A program made the translations under genes and the position numbers. DNA of 33,673 bases from Flavobacteriaceae bacterium (lineage in GTDB: Bacteria; Bacteroidota; Bacteroidia; Flavobacteriales; Flavobacteriaceae), in assembly GCA_013215095.1 (NCBI GenBank), contig JABSPM010000074.1, positions 1 to 33,673 of the forward strand, read 5' to 3'. A model generated the notes under the pieces. The model saw only the letters and a program-made list of their open reading frames with translations, was not told the origin of the DNA and ran no database searches. Positions 24,171-33,545 of this stretch are shown here, in pieces. How positions within the stretch are numbered: the first letter of the stretch is position 1; every line of letters starts with the position of its first letter.

Positions 24171-26231
24171 TTAATTATCATTAGATTCCAAATCTAATAG
24201 GAATGCATATTCTAGCGCATCTTCTTTCAAAGCTTCAAACCTTCCAGAAGCGCCGCCATGCCCAGCTTCCATATTTGTGTACATCATTAGTTTATTTTGA
24301 CTCGAATTATATTGTCTAAGCTTTGCAATCCATTTTGATGGCTCCCAATATTGCACTTGAGAGTCATGCAGACCAGAGGTAATTAACATATTAGGATAGT
24401 CCTGGTTTTTTACATTATCATAAGGAGAATATGATTTCATATATTCATAAAAATCAACATTATTTGGATTCCCCCATTCATCATATTCCCCTGTCGTTAG
24501 AGGAATACTCTCATCAAGCATTGTTGTAACCACATCTACAAATGGTACTTGTGCAATAATTCCATTGTATAATTCTGGATTCGTATTAGCGATTACTCCC
24601 ATCAATAATCCACCTGCACTTCCTCCCATTGCATAATGGTGCATTGCAGAGGTATATTTGTTTTCAATTAAATATTTTGAACACGCCACAAAATCTGTAA
24701 ATGTATTCTTTTTTAATTTTAATTTTCCGCTTTCGTACCAATGTCTTCCTAGATATTCTCCTCCTCTAACATGTGCTATAGCATATATAAATCCGCGGTC
24801 TAACAAACTTAATCTTATGGACGAAAAATAAGGATCAATCGTTGCGCCATATGAACCATAGGCATATAGCAACAGTGGCGTTTCAGAAGTCTTTGGTGTA
24901 TCTTTATGCCTTACTAAAGATATTGGAATTTTAACGCCATCATTGGCAATAGCCCAAAGACGTTCTGACACATAATTCGTTTTATCAAACTTTCCGCCTA
25001 GCACCTCTTGTTCTTTCAAGATGGTCTTGGATTTTGTAATCATATCAAAATCGATTACCGATGCTGGTGTTGTTAAGGCATTATAGGTATAGCGCAATAT
25101 TGTCGTATCAAAATCAACGTTTGTTGTGGTGTAAGCTGTGTAGGTTTCGTTGTCAAATGGCAAATAATATTCTTCGGTATTGTCCCAAGATTTAACTCTG
25201 ATTTTATTTAATCCATTTTCACGTTCAGAAATGATTAAAAACGCTTTAAAAATGTCAATATCCTCAATAAGTACATTATCTCTATGTCCTATAACCTCAA
25301 TCCAATTGGATTTTTCGGTATAGTTTTCATGCGTTTTCATTAATTTGAAATTAGTTGCATTATCAGCGTTAGTTAACACATAAAAATGGTCTTCATAATG
25401 ATAAATACCGTATTCCAAACCTCTTATTCTAGGCTGAAATACTTTAAAAACACCATCTGGATTATTGGCATTCAAAAATCGATATTCTGTAGTTAAGGTG
25501 TTATAACAAGAGATGATAATGTATTTTCTAGATTTTGATTTATATACTGTTGTTCCAAAGGTATCGTCGTCTTCTTCATAGATAAGGACGTCTTTAGAAA
25601 CTGCAGTATCTAAGGTATGTTTGTAAATTTTCTCAGCTCTTAGCGTTTGTGGGTTTTTTAGGGTATAAAAAATCGTTTTATTGTCATTAGCCCAAGTTGA
25701 TCCGCCTGTAGTATTTTCTATTTTATCTTCTAAAATTTCACCAGTAGTAATACATTTTACCCGCAGTGTATATTGGCGTCTTCCTATAATATCAACACCA
25801 AATGAGACCTTAGTATTATCTGGACTTACACTCAACCCTACCATCTTAAAGTAACTGTGCGGTTTTGCCATTTCATTACAATCAAACAACAACTCTTCGT
25901 CTGCTTCTAAACTTTCTTTTTTTCTAATATAAATTGGATAATCTTTACCCTCTTCATATTTCATAACATACCAATATCCATTAAACTTATACGGAACAGA
26001 CTCATCATTCTTTTTAATCCGAGATTTCATCTCCTCAAACAAATCCGTCTGTAGCTTTTCGGTGTGATGCATTACGGTGTTACAATAGGTGTTTTCGGCG
26101 TTTAAATAGTCTATAACCTCACTATTATCCTTATCATTCAACCAATAATAATCGTCTGTTCTAATGTCATTATGTATATTTAATGTTTTAGCTATTTTCT
26201 TTGCTTTGGGCGGGTTTATTTGTGTTTGCAT
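24171..26231 (-). CDS. ptrB: Oligopeptidase B, prolyl oligopeptidase family (S9)
   Basis: This 686-residue enzyme has the usual oligopeptidase B length and order: an N-terminal strand ([11 protein letters not shown]), a beta-propeller (about 75-405) and a C-terminal alpha/beta-hydrolase domain. The catalytic triad is visible: Ser in GGSAGG (near residue 537), Asp in [12 protein letters not shown] and His in [10 protein letters not shown] near the end. It cleaves short peptides after basic residues in the cytoplasm. It has no signal peptide. A -7 box lies about 18 nt upstream, back to back with that of the ebfC gene. Its short distance to the cysteine-synthase-like gene allows read-through, although that gene has its own -7 box. 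Confidence 0.9.
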   Translation of the reverse strand: MQTQINPPKAKKIAKTLNIHNDIRTDDYYWLNDKDNSEVIDYLNAENTYCNTVMHHTEKLQTDLFEEMKSRIKKNDESVPYKFNGYWYVMKYEEGKDYPIYIRKKESLEADEELLFDCNEMAKPHSYFKMVGLSVSPDNTKVSFGVDIIGRRQYTLRVKCITTGEILEDKIENTTGGSTWANDNKTIFYTLKNPQTLRAEKIYKHTLDTAVSKDVLIYEEDDDTFGTTVYKSKSRKYIIISCYNTLTTEYRFLNANNPDGVFKVFQPRIRGLEYGIYHYEDHFYVLTNADNATNFKLMKTHENYTEKSNWIEVIGHRDNVLIEDIDIFKAFLIISERENGLNKIRVKSWDNTEEYYLPFDNETYTAYTTTNVDFDTTILRYTYNALTTPASVIDFDMITKSKTILKEQEVLGGKFDKTNYVSERLWAIANDGVKIPISLVRHKDTPKTSETPLLLYAYGSYGATIDPYFSSIRLSLLDRGFIYAIAHVRGGEYLGRHWYESGKLKLKKNTFTDFVACSKYLIENKYTSAMHHYAMGGSAGGLLMGVIANTNPELYNGIIAQVPFVDVVTTMLDESIPLTTGEYDEWGNPNNVDFYEYMKSYSPYDNVKNQDYPNMLITSGLHDSQVQYWEPSKWIAKLRQYNSSQNKLMMYTNMEAGHGGASGRFEALKEDALEYAFLLDLESNDN

Positions 26232-26249
26232 ATTGTTTTAAATAATGAA

Positions 26250-26257
26250 CAAATTTA
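26250..26257 (-). promoter_or_regulatory. -7 box of ptrB
   Basis: The minus strand reads TAAATTTG (TAnnTTTG), 18 nt before the ATG at 26231. The divergent -7 box of ebfC is only 15 nt away. Confidence 0.5.
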
Positions 26258-26272
26258 GATAAATAGTTTTTA

Positions 26273-26280
26273 TACTTTTG
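26273..26280 (+). promoter_or_regulatory. -7 box of the YbaB/EbfC gene
   Basis: TACTTTTG matches TAnnTTTG, 24 nt before the ATG at 26305. Confidence 0.5.
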
Positions 26281-26304
26281 TGCTTTAACTTAAATTTTAA
26301 AATC

Positions 26305-26628
26305 ATGTTTGGAGACCTTATGGGTATGATGGGTAAAATTAAAGAAACCCAAGAAAAAGTCGAAGCAACAAAACAGCGCTTAGATAGTGTTTATATAGAT
26401 GAACAATCTCAAGATGGTTTGCTTAAAATAAGTATTACAGCAAATAGAACTATAAAATCTATTGTAGTCGATGATGCGCTTTTAGCAGATAAAGAGCAAC
26501 TAGAAGATTATCTCATTCTTACTTTAAATAAGGCCATTATACAAGCCACTAAAGTTCATGAATCTGAAGTTGCTGCGGTTGCCAAAGAAGGCATGCCAAA
26601 TATTCCTGGTATGGATTTGTTTAAATAA
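26305..26628 (+). CDS. YbaB/EbfC family nucleoid-associated protein
   Basis: I start at ATG 26305 ([16 protein letters not shown]); an upstream TTG overlaps the promoter. The 107-residue protein has the N-terminal amphipathic helix, a central strand pair ([19 protein letters not shown]) and a C-terminal Ile/Ala helix of the YbaB/EbfC family, which binds DNA as a dimer. It ends in the [11 protein letters not shown] tail typical of Bacteroidetes members. It is a small monocistronic gene between a divergent promoter and a terminator. Confidence 0.9.
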   Translation: MFGDLMGMMGKIKETQEKVEATKQRLDSVYIDEQSQDGLLKISITANRTIKSIVVDDALLADKEQLEDYLILTLNKAIIQATKVHESEVAAVAKEGMPNIPGMDLFK

Positions 26629-26629
26629 A

Positions 26630-26662
26630 AAAAAAGGAAACGTATTAATAGTTTCCTTTTTT
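26630..26662. terminator. Terminator after ebfC, shared with the OmpA gene
   Basis: AAAAAAGGAAAC (26630-26641) pairs with GTTTCCTTTTTT (26651-26662) around a 9-nt loop. Poly-T follows on both strands, and the convergent OmpA-family gene ends at 26678. Confidence 0.85.
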
Positions 26663-26677
26663 ATTTTTAACTATAAT

Positions 26678-28351
26678 CTAGTTTTGATTAATAACTCTAA
26701 ACTGAGTTCTACGATTGGCTCTATGTTCTCGTTCTGTACAAGACACACCATCAGCACAGCGATTGATTAATCTAGATTCGCCGTAACCATTAGAAACAAT
26801 TCTACTAGAGTTAATACCTTTTGCGATTAAGTAGTTTGTTACAGCTTGTGCTCTTCTTTCAGACAAGGCTCTATTGCTTTGTTTTGTTCCTCTAGAATCT
26901 GTATGCGATGCAATTTCTACAGCAACTCCATCTTTCATCACTGGTAATAATTTTGAATCAATTTCTGCACGTGCTTGGGTCGTTAATATTGCACTTCCTA
27001 AATCCCAAGTAATATTAAGGTCTGTATACTCTAACAACTTACAATCTACTTCTTTCCAAGTGGTTAACCCTCCTTTTTTGGTTAACACCTCTTTAGTTAC
27101 AGTCTTGTAAGTTGCAGGAACAACTGTTTCGGCAACTCTTGTATCTGTATCTATAACCGTTTTCTTAATCGTACCAGTTTTTTGAGGTAAATCAATAACT
27201 TTTGTTGTTGGAGCGGCTGCCACTATTGTACGCTTCATCATCTTTGTTTCAGCAGGAATTTCAACAACTTTTGTCGTCTCAGGAATAATAATTGTTCGCT
27301 TTACTTGTTTCGTTTCAGCAGGAATTTCAATGACTTTTGTAGATGGCGGCGTTACCATTACGACACGTTTCATTGTCTTTGTTACTTCTGGAATTTCTAT
27401 AATTCGTGTTGAAGGAGGACTTACCATTACTGTTTTTGTGACAGTTTTAGTTTCAGCAGGAATTTCAATGACCCTAGTGGAAGCTGGTGTCACAACAATT
27501 TTTCTTTTAAACGTAGCTTGTCCACAATTTTCAGGGTTATTTTTATAGTCGCATCCTGGTGTGGTTTCAGCATTTGCTTTAGATGAAAGTTCAGTGGTTT
27601 CTACAGTTAAATTTTGTGATGGAATACTCTTGTAACACCAATATCTACAATCATTTGGATCTGGTGACGTACAGTCGGGTGCCGCTTCGCTCATCTCCCA
27701 TTTCGCTGTAGCCGGTTTTACTTCTACAACTTCATATGCATCATTAAATTTAGCTGCATTAACCCGTATTGTAGATGGGTACTGCTTTTTTTGATAGGAT
27801 ACTGTTTCGGTTCCATACTTTGCAGGAATAACCTCTAAACGTTGCGACGCCTCTTTGATTACTACAGTTTCTGTGCGTGTTTCATAAACTGCGGGTACCA
27901 TTTCTAATCTATGGCTTGCTGGTTGCGTGATTACTTTTATTGTACGTGTTTCATAAACTGCTGGTACTATCTCTAAACGTTGCGACGCCTCTTTAACTAC
28001 AACGGTTTCATATTCCGTTTCTGTACGCGAAGGGATTTTTTCTAAACGTTGAGAAGCTTCTTTAACGACCACTTCAAAAGTTTCGGTATCGTACTTTGCT
28101 GGTACTACCTCTAATTTCTGACTTTCATTTTCTATAACAACAGTTTCATTAACTGTATTAAAGGTAGCTGGTATTACTTTAAGTTTCTTATATTCTGGTG
28201 AAACTTGCACCTTAACGTCTTGGTTCTCCCATAAATCTGGTGTTATACATCTTACATAGCACTTCCCTGGCTCTGGGTTTTTTGGTAAGTCTTGAGAAAA
28301 GCTAATACTTAAATATGCGAAAAAAATTATACAAAATAGCAGTTTTTTCAT
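26678..28351 (-). CDS. OmpA-family protein with two blocks of ~22-residue repeats
   Basis: The 557-residue protein begins with a signal peptide (cleavage near ISFSQ, residue 20). Residues about 50-190 hold around six imperfect repeats of about 23 residues with consensus SxRLExVPAxYxTxTxxVVV. A Cys-rich insert (about 210-265; C-x-SPDPNDCRYWCY, CDYKNNPENC) follows. A second block (about 275-420) of six ~22-residue units has consensus VxPPSTKVIEIPAETKxxKR. The C-terminal OmpA peptidoglycan-binding domain (about 440-557) has IASHTDSRGTKQSNRALSER and GYGESR. It is expected in the periplasm or outer-membrane face, tied to peptidoglycan. No barrel is seen. It is monocistronic with a shared terminator. 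Confidence 0.85.
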   Translation of the reverse strand: MKKLLFCIIFFAYLSISFSQDLPKNPEPGKCYVRCITPDLWENQDVKVQVSPEYKKLKVIPATFNTVNETVVIENESQKLEVVPAKYDTETFEVVVKEASQRLEKIPSRTETEYETVVVKEASQRLEIVPAVYETRTIKVITQPASHRLEMVPAVYETRTETVVIKEASQRLEVIPAKYGTETVSYQKKQYPSTIRVNAAKFNDAYEVVEVKPATAKWEMSEAAPDCTSPDPNDCRYWCYKSIPSQNLTVETTELSSKANAETTPGCDYKNNPENCGQATFKRKIVVTPASTRVIEIPAETKTVTKTVMVSPPSTRIIEIPEVTKTMKRVVMVTPPSTKVIEIPAETKQVKRTIIIPETTKVVEIPAETKMMKRTIVAAAPTTKVIDLPQKTGTIKKTVIDTDTRVAETVVPATYKTVTKEVLTKKGGLTTWKEVDCKLLEYTDLNITWDLGSAILTTQARAEIDSKLLPVMKDGVAVEIASHTDSRGTKQSNRALSERRAQAVTNYLIAKGINSSRIVSNGYGESRLINRCADGVSCTEREHRANRRTQFRVINQN

Positions 28352-28463
28352 AATGAATTAATGTTAATTTTAATATAAAATGTTATATATGTTTGACACA
28401 AACATTCACAAAACGTCACATATTACAAAATAGACTATTCAACTATACCTTCGTAATTCTCCT

Positions 28464-29489
28464 TTAAATCATTATTGTTTTTAACGTATAAAGCACTGTT
28501 TTGTGCATTGTATATGTATAATTTAAATGTGTTACCATACGTAACTTTCCTCCTCCCATTTCTATAATATGTATGTTATTTTCTTTTAAACGATTCAAAA
28601 AAACCGTCACATCTATCTTTTCTTGAAGTTCAAAAATAACAATATTGGTTTCTATAGGTTCTACTCGTTTTACATAGGGCGCTAATTCTAAAACTGCACC
28701 TATTTCTTTGGCGTTTTGATGATCTTCGGATAATCGTTCCAAATGATGATCTAAAGCATATAATCCAGCTGCTGCAAAATATCCAACTTGTCGCATTCCT
28801 CCTCCCAAAATTTTTCGCACACGAATGCCGTTTTTCATAAGTGCTTTTTTCCCAACCAAAACAGAACCTATAGGACAGCCCAGACCTTTGCTTAGGCATA
28901 CTGAAATAGTATCAAATAAAGCACCATAGTGTTGCGCTGTATATTGTTGTGCAACCAAGGCATTCCACAAACGTGCGCCATCTAAATGGAAGCCCAAATT
29001 ATGAGTATCACAAACTGTTTTAATTTTTTCAAGTTCTGAAAAATCCCAACATGCACCTCCACCTTTATTAGTGGTGTTTTCAATCTCTACCAAACGCGAT
29101 AAAGGACTATGGTAGAAATCTGGCGGATTGATTGCTGCTTTTACTTGATGTGCAGTAAACATTCCTCTTTCACCATCAATTAAATTACAAGACACTCCAC
29201 TATTGAAAGAAGCGCCTCCACCCTCATAATTGTATATATGTGCATATTTGTCACAAATTATTTGATCGCCTGGATTGGTATGCAATTTTAAAGCCGTTTG
29301 ATTAGCCATAGTTCCTGATGGAAAAAACAATGCTTCATCCATTCCAAACATTTCGGCTATTCTTTGTTCTAAAGCATTTACAGTTGGATCTTCTTTATAT
29401 ACATCATCCCCTACATGAGCCGACATCATAGCTTCCATCATGTCTTCCGTTGGTTTAGTCACCGTATCACTTCTTAGGTCTATTATCAT
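28464..29489 (-). CDS. ltaE: Low-specificity threonine aldolase
   Basis: This 341-residue PLP enzyme begins MIIDLRSDTVTKPTEDM, the hallmark of low-specificity threonine aldolases. GDDVYKEDPTVNALE follows, FPSGTMANQ binds cofactor, and the PLP Lys is in SVCLSKGLGCPIGSVLVG. The C-terminus has GGGMRQVGYFAAAG. It splits threonine into glycine and acetaldehyde and provides glycine. The length is normal. It is a single gene, with no obvious partner, in a region of well-conserved core genes. Confidence 0.9.
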   Translation of the reverse strand: MIIDLRSDTVTKPTEDMMEAMMSAHVGDDVYKEDPTVNALEQRIAEMFGMDEALFFPSGTMANQTALKLHTNPGDQIICDKYAHIYNYEGGGASFNSGVSCNLIDGERGMFTAHQVKAAINPPDFYHSPLSRLVEIENTTNKGGGACWDFSELEKIKTVCDTHNLGFHLDGARLWNALVAQQYTAQHYGALFDTISVCLSKGLGCPIGSVLVGKKALMKNGIRVRKILGGGMRQVGYFAAAGLYALDHHLERLSEDHQNAKEIGAVLELAPYVKRVEPIETNIVIFELQEKIDVTVFLNRLKENNIHIIEMGGGKLRMVTHLNYTYTMHKTVLYTLKTIMI

Positions 29490-30089
29490 TATATTAAGTT
29501 GGTTTATGATTATATGTATTAATCATTACAGTATAAATCGTGTAACATATTACTACTTTTTCTTAGTATCACATCACAATTTCACTCATTTTTGAATGAT
29601 CTTATTTTTAATAAACTATTTTTTGAAATGCATTTTTAAATCAAGAGTTAATTGCCTATATAATACCATAATCTGCTCTAAAACTTCTAAATTAAATCCG
29701 ACTCATTCTGCATCTAGAGATTCTAGAGATTGGTAAAATTCTTGATTTTATCTTAGTCTAGACACTATTCTCGTATTTTTAATTTTATATAAACGTATAC
29801 CCAATTTACCGATAGATCTATCCGTTCGACTTGAAACTTAATCCGATCTCATTTATAGCGATCTACTTTCTCCAAGTCTAATCGTTTCCATCAAAAAACT
29901 AAACAATTATATATTACGTCATAAATATAGCATGATTTCAATTTTCATTTTCGGCATAATTCTATTGATAGTAAAACCCTATCCAAAACTTGGTCATGTT
30001 ATTACGAACAAAATCCTATAACAACTGTGCGTTGCATAATATTTTATAAGATAAATCTACATATTATTTTCAAAATAGCCTATTAATTC
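29490..30089. other. Long intergenic region upstream of prfB
   Basis: About 600 nt with no convincing frame. It holds a tandem repeat TCTAGAGAT-TCTAGAGAT near 29721-29739 and a 12-bp palindrome GATAGATCTATC near 29812. I see no RNA gene. Confidence 0.4.
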
Positions 30090-30097
30090 TATTTTTG
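30090..30097 (+). promoter_or_regulatory. -7 box of prfB
   Basis: TATTTTTG matches TAnnTTTG, 23 nt before the ATG at 30121. Confidence 0.45.
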
Positions 30098-30120
30098 CAT
30101 AAACTTCAATACAAATATAT

Positions 30121-31216
30121 ATGGTAACATCGGATCAAATTAAGGATCTTGTTGAGCGCCTTGGTGCGTTAAGGAGGTATCTTTGACTTAGATGCTAAGT
30201 TAATTGAGATACAAAACGAAGAAGAGAAAACCTTCGATCCTAATTTCTGGAATGATTCTAAAGCTGCTGAAGCAGTGATGAAGGCCTTAAGAGTAAACAA
30301 AAAATGGGTTTCTAATTTTAACGACGCAAAAGCGATGGTTGATGATTTGGAAGTCTTATATGAATTTTACAAAGAAGGTGAAGCTCTAGAGGAAGATGTT
30401 GTAATGCAATTTAAAAATACCTCAGGCTTTATAGAGGACATCGAATTTAAAAACATGTTATCCGATGAAGCGGATACGCTAAGTGCGGTGCTTCAAATTA
30501 CAGCTGGGGCTGGAGGCACAGAAAGTTGTGATTGGGCAAGTATGCTGATGCGTATGTACCTCATGTATGCTGAAAAAAACGGATACAAAGTAAAAGAACT
30601 AAATTTACAAGATGGCGATGTTGCTGGACTTAAAACGGTCACTTTAGAAATTGATGGCGATTTTGCCTTTGGATGGTTAAAGGGCGAAAATGGCGTGCAT
30701 CGTCTTGTGCGTATATCTCCTTTTGATAGTAATGCCAAGCGACATACAAGTTTTGCTTCTGTATATGTTTATCCCTTAGTAGATGACACTATAGAAATAG
30801 ACATTAATCCTGCAGATATAGAAATTACAACCGCACGTTCTAGTGGTGCAGGCGGTCAAAATGTAAACAAAGTAGAGACCAAAGTACAGCTTGTTCATAA
30901 ACCAACGGGAATCCAAATTTCTTGTTCTGAAACACGTTCTCAACATGATAATAGAACCCGTGCAATGCAGATGCTACGTTCTCAACTTTATGAAATTGAA
31001 TTAGAAAAACAACGTGCTAAACGTGAAGATATCGAAGCTAGTAAAATGAAAATTGAATGGGGCAGTCAAATTCGTAATTACGTGATGCATCCTTATAAAT
31101 TGGTTAAAGATGTAAGAACAACTCATGAAACTGGTAATGTTGATGCCGTAATGAATGGAGATATTGATGCCTTCCTAAAATCATATCTGATGATGATGGG
31201 ACAAAAGAAAGAGTAA
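30121..31216 (+). CDS. prfB: Peptide chain release factor 2, with programmed +1 frameshift
   Basis: The real gene starts at ATG 30121 and reads 21 codons to an in-frame TGA at 30184-30186. A +1 shift there continues the frame at 30185 and runs to 31216, giving about 364 residues, the normal RF2 length. The upstream part ([21 protein letters not shown]) and the downstream part (DLDAKLIEI) join smoothly. The release-factor motifs are intact: SPF in [15 protein letters not shown] and GGQ in [15 protein letters not shown]2 recognises UGA and UAA at the ribosome and triggers peptide release. The frameshift lets RF2 level regulate its own synthesis. An ATG-only reading would start at 30275 and miss the N-terminal 50 residues. 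Confidence 0.95.
30172..30187 (+). promoter_or_regulatory. RF2 programmed frameshift site
   Basis: AGGAGG (30172-30177) acts as an internal Shine-Dalgarno, followed by TAT CTT TGA C. CTT is the slippery codon and TGAC the weak stop context, as in known prfB genes. Spacing and sequence match the classic signal. Confidence 0.93.
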
Positions 31217-31740
31217 AATACCTTGATATCGAATCGTATCAAACTCGCTTTATTATTTCCTTTTAAAAAAGTTATCTTAATGATTTGTAAAGACATTAAC
31301 GCTAGATTACTACGTGTATTTTATTGTAGATTTAAGCTATAAAACAGGTTTGTTTTATTAAAAAATCACTTCATACTTATAACTTGCAGCGAATATTCAA
31401 GATCACCTTAAATAAGGTCATCTTATTTTTTAAAATTAATTACAAAAGCGTTTACAACAATCCCTCATAGAACTCAAAAGTTACTGAGTACTTTGGCAAA
31501 CCTCAAGAGAAGTATGAGAACTAAAACCATTAATAAAAATTTGATGTGAGTCAGAATAAAAATACGTTTATCAGTATTTAAAAACACCTTAGACTAAGGA
31601 TAAGGTTGTCATGCATGCAAAGATTGGTTAGCAGTATTAAGAAAATAGTGTCATCTTTAAAATTAATCCCGAAGACGTTACACACCATAACTTGCTAAAT
31701 ATCAAAAATTAAAACTTAACCCTGCTTAAAACAAAAATAA
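31217..31740. other. Intergenic region with a terminator
   Basis: No gene is supported in this 524-nt stretch between prfB and the DinB-like gene. The main structure is the hairpin at 31399-31424; the rest looks like unconserved AT-rich DNA. Confidence 0.4.
31399..31431 (+). terminator. Terminator downstream of prfB
   Basis: AAGAT-C-ACCTTA pairs with TAAGGT-C-ATCTT (one C/C mismatch) and a run of T follows. It lies about 180 nt past prfB, so the prfB message may have a long 3' end. Confidence 0.65.
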
Positions 31741-32229
31741 ATGAACACTTCAGCATATTTAACACATCGACTTCGAGAAGTTCTAACATCTGGAAAATGG
31801 GTAACAGGAACAAATTTTAAAGCGCAAATCTTAAATACAAGTTGGAAAGATGCAATAGTATCTATAGATGGTTTAAATTCAATAGCGAAACTTACATTTC
31901 ACATTCATTACTATATCGAAGGCGTTACAAAGGTGCTTGAAGGAGGTCCTCTTGAAATAAGAGACGCGTATAGCTTTAACGCCCCACCGATTCAATCAGA
32001 AGCAGACTGGAAAGATTTGACTCATAAATTTTGTGTAGATTCTGAAAAATTTATAGCACTCGTCGAGAAAATGACTGATGGTGCGCTTCAAGATATTTTT
32101 GTTGATGAAAAATATGGTAATTATCAACGTAATATTGATGTAATGATGGAACATACGTATTACCATTTAGGACAAATATTACTAATTAAAAAACTAATCA
32201 ACAAAAGAAGAAAAACTTCCAATCTATGA
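31741..32229 (+). CDS. DinB/DUF1572-type metal-binding four-helix protein
   Basis: This 162-residue protein has the four-helix DinB-like layout. The possible metal ligands are a HIH motif near residue 53 (LTFHIHYYIEG) and the HxxxH pair near residue 145 (MMEHTYYHLGQI). Relatives are small metal-binding hydrolases or thiol transferases of mostly unknown function. It starts at a clear ATG. It stands alone with long gaps on both sides, and the downstream region looks decayed or acquired, so its context gives no hint of role. Confidence 0.75.
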   Translation: MNTSAYLTHRLREVLTSGKWVTGTNFKAQILNTSWKDAIVSIDGLNSIAKLTFHIHYYIEGVTKVLEGGPLEIRDAYSFNAPPIQSEADWKDLTHKFCVDSEKFIALVEKMTDGALQDIFVDEKYGNYQRNIDVMMEHTYYHLGQILLIKKLINKRRKTSNL

Positions 32230-32428
32230 GACGCACAACTTAATTAAAATATTGACTTTAAAAAACTTAATAGAAACACAAGACCTTGGCAGATTGTAAT
32301 ACATGTGACTTAATGCCTATATCTGATTAGCACATAAACAAAGATACACAACCCTCAGGACACATTTCTCACTATCAAGAATAGCTCATGCACCTACAAA
32401 CAACTTGTTCTTCAATCACAGAAGTTTG
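32230..32428. other. Non-coding stretch
   Basis: No gene or strong hairpin is visible between the DinB-like gene and the interspersed repeat; the sequence is AT-rich with many stops in all frames. Confidence 0.4.
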
Positions 32429-32521
32429 AGCCTCGTCTTCGGAACTTAAACCCTATGGAATATTCATGTAAAAACACTATATTTATCATCCGAGACACAC
32501 ACAATTTGTATATTACATATG
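32429..32521 (+). repeat. Interspersed repeat copy B
   Basis: This is the counterpart of 7251-7341 (ACTTAAACCCTATGG, ACTATATTTA, ACACACAC blocks). A small hairpin (TGCCG-CATT-CGGCA) lies just downstream at 32520-32533, 43 nt before the exonuclease gene. It may provide the promoter of that gene or mark the end of a mobile cassette. Confidence 0.6.
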
Positions 32522-32576
32522 CCGCATTCGGCAGGCAAATTAAAAATACAAGGAACGTTATAAAAATTAGAACAGA

Positions 32577-33098
32577 ATGAGTTACATAATGGTAGATATT
32601 GAATCTGATGGACCAATACCTGGAGATTATTCAATGGTCTCTTTTGGAGCTGTAATTGTAGATGAAAACTTGGATAGAACATTTTATGGAAAACTAAAGC
32701 CAATTTCTAGAAAGTGGATCCAGGAAGCTCTGGATGTTTCGGGACACACTAGAGAAGAAACATTGGGATTTGATGAACCCAAAAAAGTTATGTCTGAATT
32801 TAAAGATTGGATAAAAACAAACTCAAAAGGTCGACCAATATTTATAAGCGACAATAATGGTTTTGACTGGATGTTTATATGTTGGTATTTTCACCATTTT
32901 ATAGAAGAGAACCCTTTTGGATGGACTTCTCGAAGACTTTCTGATTTATTTTGTGGTATAGAAAAGGACACATTTGCCAAATGGAAACATTTAAGAAAAA
33001 CTAAACACACACATAATCCAGTTGATGATGCTATGGGAAATGCTGAAGTACTTTGGATTATGAAAGATAAAATGAATTTGAAAATTAGTTTAAAATAA
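32577..33098 (+). CDS. DEDD-family 3'-5' exonuclease
   Basis: This 173-residue protein is a minimal ribonuclease-T/DnaQ-like exonuclease. The conserved acidic residues are visible: Asp and Glu in MVDIESDGP (near residue 7), Asp in FISDNNGFDWMF (near residue 92) and the His-x5-Asp pattern near residue 149 (THNPVDDAMGNAE). It would remove nucleotides from 3' ends of DNA or RNA; whether it acts in repair, RNA turnover or defence is unknown. It stands directly behind the interspersed repeat in a sparse area with decayed genes around it, so it is likely acquired. Confidence 0.8.
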   Translation: MSYIMVDIESDGPIPGDYSMVSFGAVIVDENLDRTFYGKLKPISRKWIQEALDVSGHTREETLGFDEPKKVMSEFKDWIKTNSKGRPIFISDNNGFDWMFICWYFHHFIEENPFGWTSRRLSDLFCGIEKDTFAKWKHLRKTKHTHNPVDDAMGNAEVLWIMKDKMNLKISLK

Positions 33099-33185
33099 CT
33101 TTTGCTAATAACTAATGCTCCAATTCCTCCCAGCTCAAAATCAAAACATCTTGTTGACTAAAACCCACACCCTGCTTACGTTTGA

Positions 33186-33322
33186 CATGAGTTCAACTAT
33201 TATTCATATTGCGATGCATTTGTTTTTGGGTATTCGAGTCCAGATTTTAGAACTAAGAAAAGAAAAAAGATAATTAAGACTTATTAAAAGAATTAGAAAA
33301 CAAATTGATACATTTAGACTAA
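33186..33322 (+). pseudogene. Fragment of an unknown gene with a frameshift
   Basis: A 33-codon frame (33186-33284, containing CDAFVFGYSSPDFRTKKRKK) is followed in the next frame by LLKELENKLIHLD and a stop at 33320. The joined peptide looks like the C-terminus of a protein with one frameshift. No start is visible and the family is unknown. Confidence 0.3.
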
Positions 33323-33443
33323 CGAAAAATTATTTTTAAATCACTAAAAATCAGTGATGTAATTTTACGCTAGTCAGAACCCAGAGTCATAACAAATTTG
33401 GAAAACATACCAAGATTTGGCACTTTTTAGTAAAAGAAATAAA

Positions 33444-33545
33444 ATGGCTAAAAACACATCAATATTATTAGACAATTATTTCATTAATGAGCAAATTAGT
33501 TCAGGGTGATTTTCATCTACTAGTGAAATAATACAAGACCATTGC
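33444..33545 (+). pseudogene. Decayed ParD-type antitoxin
   Basis: The frame reads MAKNTSILLDNYFINEQISS, then TGA at 33507-33509, then FSSTSEIIQD. This is the N-terminal ribbon-helix-helix region of ParD-family antitoxins (usual pattern: MAKNTSI, then INEQ.SSGRFSSTSEVIR). The stop stands where Arg (CGA) is usual, a one-base change. No intact ParE toxin follows in the remaining sequence. Confidence 0.55.

Noticed and set aside
27330-27548. + strand frame with TTRF/ISIIRVEGG repeats
   Set aside because: It is the antisense shadow of the OmpA-protein repeat block.
28630-28899. Minus-strand 89-codon frame
   Set aside because: It is a second frame inside ltaE with no protein-like pattern.
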